Part shown: positions 27,999 through 32,564 of the stretch, piece by piece
Layout: the number at the start of each line of letters is the position of its first letter
How positions within the stretch are numbered: position 1 is the first letter of the stretch
Assembly: GCA_015484845.1 (NCBI GenBank)
Contig: WFUT01000105.1
Coordinates: forward strand, 1-32,564
DNA from: Desulfobulbaceae bacterium
Lineage (GTDB): Bacteria; Desulfobacterota; Desulfobulbia; Desulfobulbales; Desulfobulbaceae
Direction: 5' to 3'
Length of the DNA: 32,564 nucleotides
Notes under the pieces: generated by a model
Database searches by the model: none
The model's input: the letters and a program-made list of their open reading frames with translations, nothing else
What the model was told of the DNA's origin: nothing
Made by a program: the position numbers and the translations under genes

Positions 27999-29071
27999 GC
28001 CTCTCCACCGACGATCTCGCCGTACATCTTTTCGTAATACTGCCGGTAGGAACCGTCCATCACCGACTCCATCCAGTCCCGGTTGGCCAGGTACCAGTCC
28101 ACGGTGGCGTCCATGCCCTGCTCAAAGCTGTAGCGCGGCGTCCAGCCCAGTTCCCGGTCGATCTTGGCGGCGTCGATGGCATAGCGGCGGTCATGGCCCG
28201 GCCGGTCGGCGACAAAGGTGATCAGGGTCCGCCGCGGCTCGCCGGAGGGCAACCGGCCCACCTTGGCATCCACCATGTCGCAGAGCAGCTCCACCACCTC
28301 CAGGTTCTTTTTCTCGTTATGGCCGCCGATGTTGTAGGACTCGCCGCACCGCCCCTTCTCCACCACCCGGACAATGGCCTCGCAGTGGTCGCGCACGTAG
28401 AGCCAGTCGCGGACATTGCCGCCGTCGCCGTACACGGGCAGCGGCCTGCCCTGCAGGCAGTTGTTGAGTACCAGCGGAATCAGTTTTTCGGGAAACTGGT
28501 AGGGACCGTAGTTATTGGAGCAGTTGGTGATCAGGACCGGCAGGCCATAGGTATGAAAATAGGCGCGCGCCAGGTGGTCCGAGGCGGCCTTGGAAGCGGA
28601 ATAGGGGGAACGGGGATCGTAGGGGGTCTGCTCGGTGAAAAAACCGGTCGTCCCCAGCGAGCCATAGACCTCGTCCGTGGAGACATGAAGGAAACGGCAC
28701 TGCTCACTGTTACCTGCCCAGTATTGCCTCGCTGCCTCGAGCAGGGTGAAGGTGCCGGTGATATTGGTACGGATGAACTCGCCGGGACCGGTGATGGAAC
28801 GGTCGACGTGGGACTCGGCGGCAAAGTGGACCACGGTATCGATGCCGTGCCCGGCAAAGAGGTCTTCCACCAGTTGCCGGTCACAGATGTCTCCGCGGAC
28901 AAAGCAATAGGCCGGATGATCGGCCACGTCGCGCAGGCTTTCCAGGTTGCCGGCATAGGTCAGCCGGTCCAGGTTGATCACCTGCCAGTCAGGCCTGGCA
29001 GCCAGGACCAGGTGAATGAAATTTGAACCGATAAAGCCGCAGCCCCCGGTCACAAGGACCGTTCTCTTCAT
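27995..29071 (-). CDS. rfbB: dTDP-glucose 4,6-dehydratase
   Basis: [61 protein letters not shown]; 4-bp overlap with rfbC. Confidence 0.96.
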   Translation of the reverse strand: MKRTVLVTGGCGFIGSNFIHLVLAARPDWQVINLDRLTYAGNLESLRDVADHPAYCFVRGDICDRQLVEDLFAGHGIDTVVHFAAESHVDRSITGPGEFIRTNITGTFTLLEAARQYWAGNSEQCRFLHVSTDEVYGSLGTTGFFTEQTPYDPRSPYSASKAASDHLARAYFHTYGLPVLITNCSNNYGPYQFPEKLIPLVLNNCLQGRPLPVYGDGGNVRDWLYVRDHCEAIVRVVEKGRCGESYNIGGHNEKKNLEVVELLCDMVDAKVGRLPSGEPRRTLITFVADRPGHDRRYAIDAAKIDRELGWTPRYSFEQGMDATVDWYLANRDWMESVMDGSYRQYYEKMYGEIVGGEA

Positions 29072-29098
29072 GGCGCTCTCCTGTTGATGTCACGAGGC

Positions 29099-29128
29099 GG
29101 ACAGGGTTCCAGGCCGGGAACCCTGTCC
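29099..29128. repeat. Perfect 12-bp inverted repeat GGACAGGGTTCC-aggccg-GGAACCCTGTCC between the usp gene and rfbB
   Basis: Read directly; no U-tract on either side. Confidence 0.7.
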
Positions 29129-29328
29129 TTCCCGGTCCCGTCTTGTCTTCAGCCGGGACAGGGAAGGTAGATGGAAGACCCTCTCCTGAACCTGCCGGTT
29201 GCAGGAGTTACGGGACCGTGCCCGTGCAGGACTGAGATAAAAAAAAGCGGGGTGCTGCCAGTGCAAGGAGGACAAGACCGGCACCACCCCTTCCCCCCTG
29301 GATTCCAGGGCCCGTGGAGATGATCCGG

Positions 29329-29832
29329 TCAACCGGTATACCGGATGGTCAGAACAGGCTTGGGGCATTTCTGGACCACTCCACGGGCAACGGAACCAAG
29401 CAGGACATCATCGATGATCCCGCGGCCGCGCCGGCCCATGACCACCAGGTCGTAATCACCTTCCGTGGCCTCGGCCAGGATCTCCTTCACGGGATGACCG
29501 ACCCTGACAATGACATTGTTCAGGTCCAGGCGGCAGGCCTCGCTGTCATCGCCATGGACCTCGCTGCAGGCCGACTTGATCTTGTCGACAATGGTCCGGC
29601 GCAGCTCTTCTCCCTTTTCCTTGTTGTATTCCTTCAGGCTCTTGGAAACAAAATCCGTGGCCGCGGCATAGCCCATGGCCAGGGACATCTCTTCCACCAT
29701 GTCCGGCATGACATGCAGGGTGGTGATCGAGGCATCGTAATGATTGGCCAGGCTCATGGCCCAGCCCATGGCGACCTTCGCATTGTCCGAGAGGTCGGTC
29801 GCGTACAGGATCTTCTTGACTTCCGGTAACAT
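29329..29832 (-). CDS. Universal stress protein (UspA family)
   Basis: MLPEVKKILYATDLSDNAKVAMGWAMSLANHYDASITTLHV...DLVVMGRRGRGIIDDVLLGSVARGVVQKCPKPVLTIR. Confidence 0.93.
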   Translation of the reverse strand: MLPEVKKILYATDLSDNAKVAMGWAMSLANHYDASITTLHVMPDMVEEMSLAMGYAAATDFVSKSLKEYNKEKGEELRRTIVDKIKSACSEVHGDDSEACRLDLNNVIVRVGHPVKEILAEATEGDYDLVVMGRRGRGIIDDVLLGSVARGVVQKCPKPVLTIRYTG

Positions 29833-29852
29833 GTATTTCCCCCCTTTTTTCA

Positions 29853-29983
29853 CCTAAATCCTGCCCTTCGGGATTGGCAATTTTACCGAATCTGCTTCGT
29901 TATCAATGGCTTGAAGTATTCGTATACGTCTGCGCCCTTGATGCCTCGCATCTCCGGCAAAATTGCCAATTGCAGGATTTAGG
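29853..29983. repeat. 131-bp imperfect inverted-repeat element (full-length member of the A/B/C dispersed repeat family)
   Basis: Termini CCTAAATCCTGC...GCAGGATTTAGG; subterminal ATTGGCAATTTTACCG...CGGCAAAATTGCCAAT; interior also partly self-complementary. Confidence 0.85.
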
Positions 29984-30062
29984 TTTCAGTTAACTGTCCG
30001 GGCGATGTGCAGATGCCCCCTGCATGGTCGGACCGTGGCCGCTCTCCCTGCGCTCCAAATGG

Positions 30063-30101
30063 CGAAGATCCCCCGATGGCGCAAAGCCACGGGGGATCTT
30101 C
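30063..30101. repeat. Strong hairpin GAAGATCCCCCGATGGC-gcaaa-GCCACGGGGGATCTTC
   Basis: 12-bp plus 4-bp stem with a single bulged A. Confidence 0.85.
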
Positions 30102-30119
30102 CTGCACAATTTCAGAGAT

Positions 30120-30302
30120 ATTCACCCGAAAGAGACTGCCCCTGGTGCAAGGGCAACCCTGTTTTCCGGGGTCGCCAAGGCTGTGGCCTGGATATACGGT
30201 CCAGCCATGCTGATTCACCCGAAAGAGGCTGCCTCTGGTGCAAGGGCAGCCCCGTTTTCCGGGATCGCCGAGGCTGTGGCCTGGATCGGTCCAGCCTTGC
30301 TG
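30120..30302. repeat. Two-copy tandem repeat (93 bp + 90 bp) ATTCACCCGAAAGAG...GGTCCAGCC(A/T)TGCTG
   Basis: Units 30120-30212 and 30213-30302 differ by 7 substitutions and one 3-bp indel. Confidence 0.9.
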
Positions 30303-30348
30303 GTTTGCCTGGATACCTGCCGGCGGGCAGAGGTCCAGTGCGGGACAT

Positions 30349-30534
30349 CTATACCTCGGAGACCGTGATGGCTCCCTCCGGGCAGACCTCGACGCAGGTC
30401 TCGCAACCGAGACACTCGTCCATGTTGACGGGATCGGACTTGCCGTCAACCAGCTCGAGCACCTGGGCGGGGCAGCTGTTCACACACTCTTCACAACCAG
30501 TACATTTGTCCTTGTCCACTTCTACCTGAAACAT
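30349..30534 (-). CDS. Small 2x[4Fe-4S] ferredoxin
   Basis: CTGCEECVNSCP and CLGCETCVEVCP motifs. Confidence 0.95.
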   Translation of the reverse strand: MFQVEVDKDKCTGCEECVNSCPAQVLELVDGKSDPVNMDECLGCETCVEVCPEGAITVSEV

Positions 30535-30694
30535 GTCTTTCTCCTCTTGCTGAAAATTTCGCTGTCCGGAACCGGTTCAACGGATCCAATAATTGACCAG
30601 TGACTGTACCATGAAAACCAGGCCCAGCCAACCTGATATCTGCGCATATAGTAACCACGAAAAAATAGCTGTCAAGTCATCGTGTTCAGTACCA

Positions 30695-31606
30695 TTATGC
30701 GCGGTGCATCCGCAGGGTCCGGCCGGTGTTGCCGACCAGGGTCCCGATCCTGCCGGCCAGGTGCCTGATGGCCCGGGAAGAGGGGGCGTCGGGCCGGGTG
30801 GTGACGGCCAGCTCTCCCCGGGCCAGGGCGCGTGGCAGCTCGGGATCGTAGGGTATCTCGGCAAGCAGCTCCAGCTGCCTTTCCTCGAGGAAGCGGAGGA
30901 CCTGGCCGCGGCCGTCGGCGGAGATATCAGCCCGGTTGAGCACCACGCCCAGGGGCAGGTGAAAGCCCTGCACCACCTCGACCACCCGGCCAAGATCGCT
31001 GAGGGCCGACGGCGTGGGCTCGGTGACCAGGATGACCTGGTCCACACCCTTCAGGGTGGCGATGACCGGGCAGCCGATGCCCGGCGGACCATCGGTGAGG
31101 ATGAGATCCGCCCCGATCTCCCCTGCCTGTTCCCGTGCCCTGCGCTTGACCACGTCGACCAGGCGGCCGGAACTCGACTCGCCGATGCCCAGGCTGCCCG
31201 AGACCACCCGATGGACACCGACCTGCATAATGTCAATTCGGCCGTTGACCACCTGCCGGATCGTGATGGCATCCTCGGGACAGGCAATGGCGCAGGCCCC
31301 GCAGCCCTCGCAGGAATACCTGGCAATGACAGGCCCGGACTCGCCGACAATGGCGCCAAAACGGCAGACATCCCTGCACAGGCCACAGCCGACGCACCGG
31401 TCCCGGTCGATAAAGGCCTTTTCAGAGGCCGAGACCGGGCTGCTGTCGACCAGGCCGGCGCCGAGAACCAGGTGCAGGTTGGGGGCGTCAACGTCGGTAT
31501 CGGCCAGGACCATGGTTTGGTCCTGGCCAAGCAGTGTCCCCAGGGCGGCGGTGAGCGACGACTTGCCAACGCCGCCCTTGCCGCTCAGAATAACGATTTC
31601 CTTCAT
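30695..31606 (-). CDS. MinD/Mrp-type P-loop ATPase with inserted 2x[4Fe-4S] ferredoxin domain
   Basis: SGKGGVGKSSLTAAL deviant Walker A; CVGCGLCRDVCR and CEGCGACAIACP. Confidence 0.93.
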   Translation of the reverse strand: MKEIVILSGKGGVGKSSLTAALGTLLGQDQTMVLADTDVDAPNLHLVLGAGLVDSSPVSASEKAFIDRDRCVGCGLCRDVCRFGAIVGESGPVIARYSCEGCGACAIACPEDAITIRQVVNGRIDIMQVGVHRVVSGSLGIGESSSGRLVDVVKRRAREQAGEIGADLILTDGPPGIGCPVIATLKGVDQVILVTEPTPSALSDLGRVVEVVQGFHLPLGVVLNRADISADGRGQVLRFLEERQLELLAEIPYDPELPRALARGELAVTTRPDAPSSRAIRHLAGRIGTLVGNTGRTLRMHRA

Positions 31607-32532
31607 GAGATATACTCCCCGCGTATGCTGCGGGCAATGGCGGTAAAGGTCATTGCGGCAGGGGACTGCGGGTGCATGGTCACCACCGGCACCCCCTGGA
31701 CATAGCTGTCAAGAAGCTGCGGGTCAAGCTGCAGGCCCGTGCCGATCTCCATCCCGTGCCGGGTCGCCACGTCGGCGATCTCGTCCACCCTGCCCGGCAG
31801 ATCAGACCGGTTGACGAACACCGTGCCCCTGAGCCTGAACATCTCCAGCAAGGACAGGATCAGGTCCAGGTCGTGACTGCCCAGGGGCGTGGGCTCGGTG
31901 ACCGCGATGGCCAGCGCCACACCCTTCAGGGCCTCGATGACATTGCAGTGGATGCCCGGCGCGGTATCTATGACGATGATATCGAACCATTCCGCCTCGG
32001 CCGCCACCCGCTCCTTGAGCCTGCGGACCACCAGGGTTCCCTCCTCCAGGCCGGGATCCAGCCTGCCGGTGTAGAGGGTCAGCCCCCTGGCCTCGCTCTT
32101 CCAGGTGGAGCCGATCCGGCGATGGGCCCTGTCGATGGCACCGGCGGGACAGACCAGGAAACAGGCCTCGCAGCCGTTGCACTCGCCCATGAGCACGATC
32201 TTTCCCGCCTCGGGCCGGAAGAGGCTGTGCATCCGGCAGGCGGCCAGGCACTGGCCGCAGTCGGTGCATTTATCCGCGAGGAAAACCGGCCTGGTCACGG
32301 TGACCGGCTCCTCTCCTGCCAGGGAATACCCAAGGAGGATGGCGGCGTTGGGGGTATCGACATCACAGTCGACAAGGGCGACACGCAGCCCCAGGCCGGC
32401 CAGGGCCGTGGCCAGGTTGACCGCCACCGTGGTCTTGCCGACACCGCCCTTGCCGCCGGTGACCCCGATCATGGGCGTGGCAAAGGAGTTGTGGTGGAAA
32501 TCCTCGATGATCTCCGGTTCCAGTTCCGCCAT
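31603..32532 (-). CDS. MinD/Mrp-type P-loop ATPase with inserted 2x[4Fe-4S] ferredoxin domain (paralogue of the adjacent gene)
   Basis: TGGKGGVGKTTVAVNLA; CTDCGQCLAACR and CNGCEACFLVCP; overlaps the next gene by 4 bp. Start at MAELEPE (32532) preferred over 32553. Confidence 0.9.
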   Translation of the reverse strand: MAELEPEIIEDFHHNSFATPMIGVTGGKGGVGKTTVAVNLATALAGLGLRVALVDCDVDTPNAAILLGYSLAGEEPVTVTRPVFLADKCTDCGQCLAACRMHSLFRPEAGKIVLMGECNGCEACFLVCPAGAIDRAHRRIGSTWKSEARGLTLYTGRLDPGLEEGTLVVRRLKERVAAEAEWFDIIVIDTAPGIHCNVIEALKGVALAIAVTEPTPLGSHDLDLILSLLEMFRLRGTVFVNRSDLPGRVDEIADVATRHGMEIGTGLQLDPQLLDSYVQGVPVVTMHPQSPAAMTFTAIARSIRGEYIS

Positions 32533-32564
32533 CACCGCCGCCCCCGCCCGCACTGTCCCTGTCC

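Noticed and set aside
30063-30101. GCGCAAAGCCACGGG resembles the core of a c-di-GMP-I (GEMM) riboswitch
   Set aside because: The required upstream GCAAACC..CGAAAG half and downstream GGGTTGCC receptor are not in the right order; the string is explained by the simple inverted repeat.
30120-30302. CRISPR array
   Set aside because: Only two directly adjacent ~90-bp units without spacers, and no cas genes.
29979-30449. 156-aa minus ORF and 188-aa plus ORF across the repeat region
   Set aside because: They overlap the ferredoxin gene out of frame and are built from the repeats; no SD or domain. The coding question is kept as a finding on the repeat, not as a CDS call.

Overview
This is a GC-rich window that looks like Desulfobacterota (an inference from gene content). 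It is dominated by a copper/silver-type metal homeostasis and envelope-stress region, with housekeeping genes at the right end. On the minus strand there is a merR–copA(P1B ATPase)–histidine kinase–histidine kinase operon, two tiny single-TM proteins, a cusCBA-type RND efflux system, a 7-heme cytochrome c carrying a discoidin-like insert, and a small-ORF/sensor kinase/NtrC-family regulator operon (ZraSR/HydHG-like). Also on the minus strand are era, rfbC, rfbB, a universal stress protein, a ferredoxin and two MinD-type ATPases with inserted 4Fe-4S domains. On the plus strand there is a cluster of small envelope proteins (SHOCT, a 49-aa lipoprotein missed by the ORF track, a zinc-ribbon protein and a Met-rich ZraP/Spy-like protein). 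It is followed by a TPR lipoprotein, an ECF sigma factor, a TPR-fused putative anti-sigma factor, a Gly/His/Met-rich secreted protein and an RNB ribonuclease. The main finding is a candidate local sigma-54 regulon. Four correctly spaced -24/-12 elements precede (i) the small-ORF/kinase/regulator operon, (ii) cusCBA, (iii) the divergent SHOCT operon and (iv) the paralogous small membrane protein pair. A shared 17-bp dyad (TRTCYA-N7-GACAGC) lies upstream of these promoters. Other notable structures are a 131-bp inverted-repeat element with two half-copies elsewhere, a three-way-junction element with twin CAGAG-loop hairpins, a ~90-bp tandem repeat next to a strong hairpin, and an ECF/TPR-anti-sigma module with a duplicated TPR lipoprotein. 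All calls come from reading the sequence; no database search was run.
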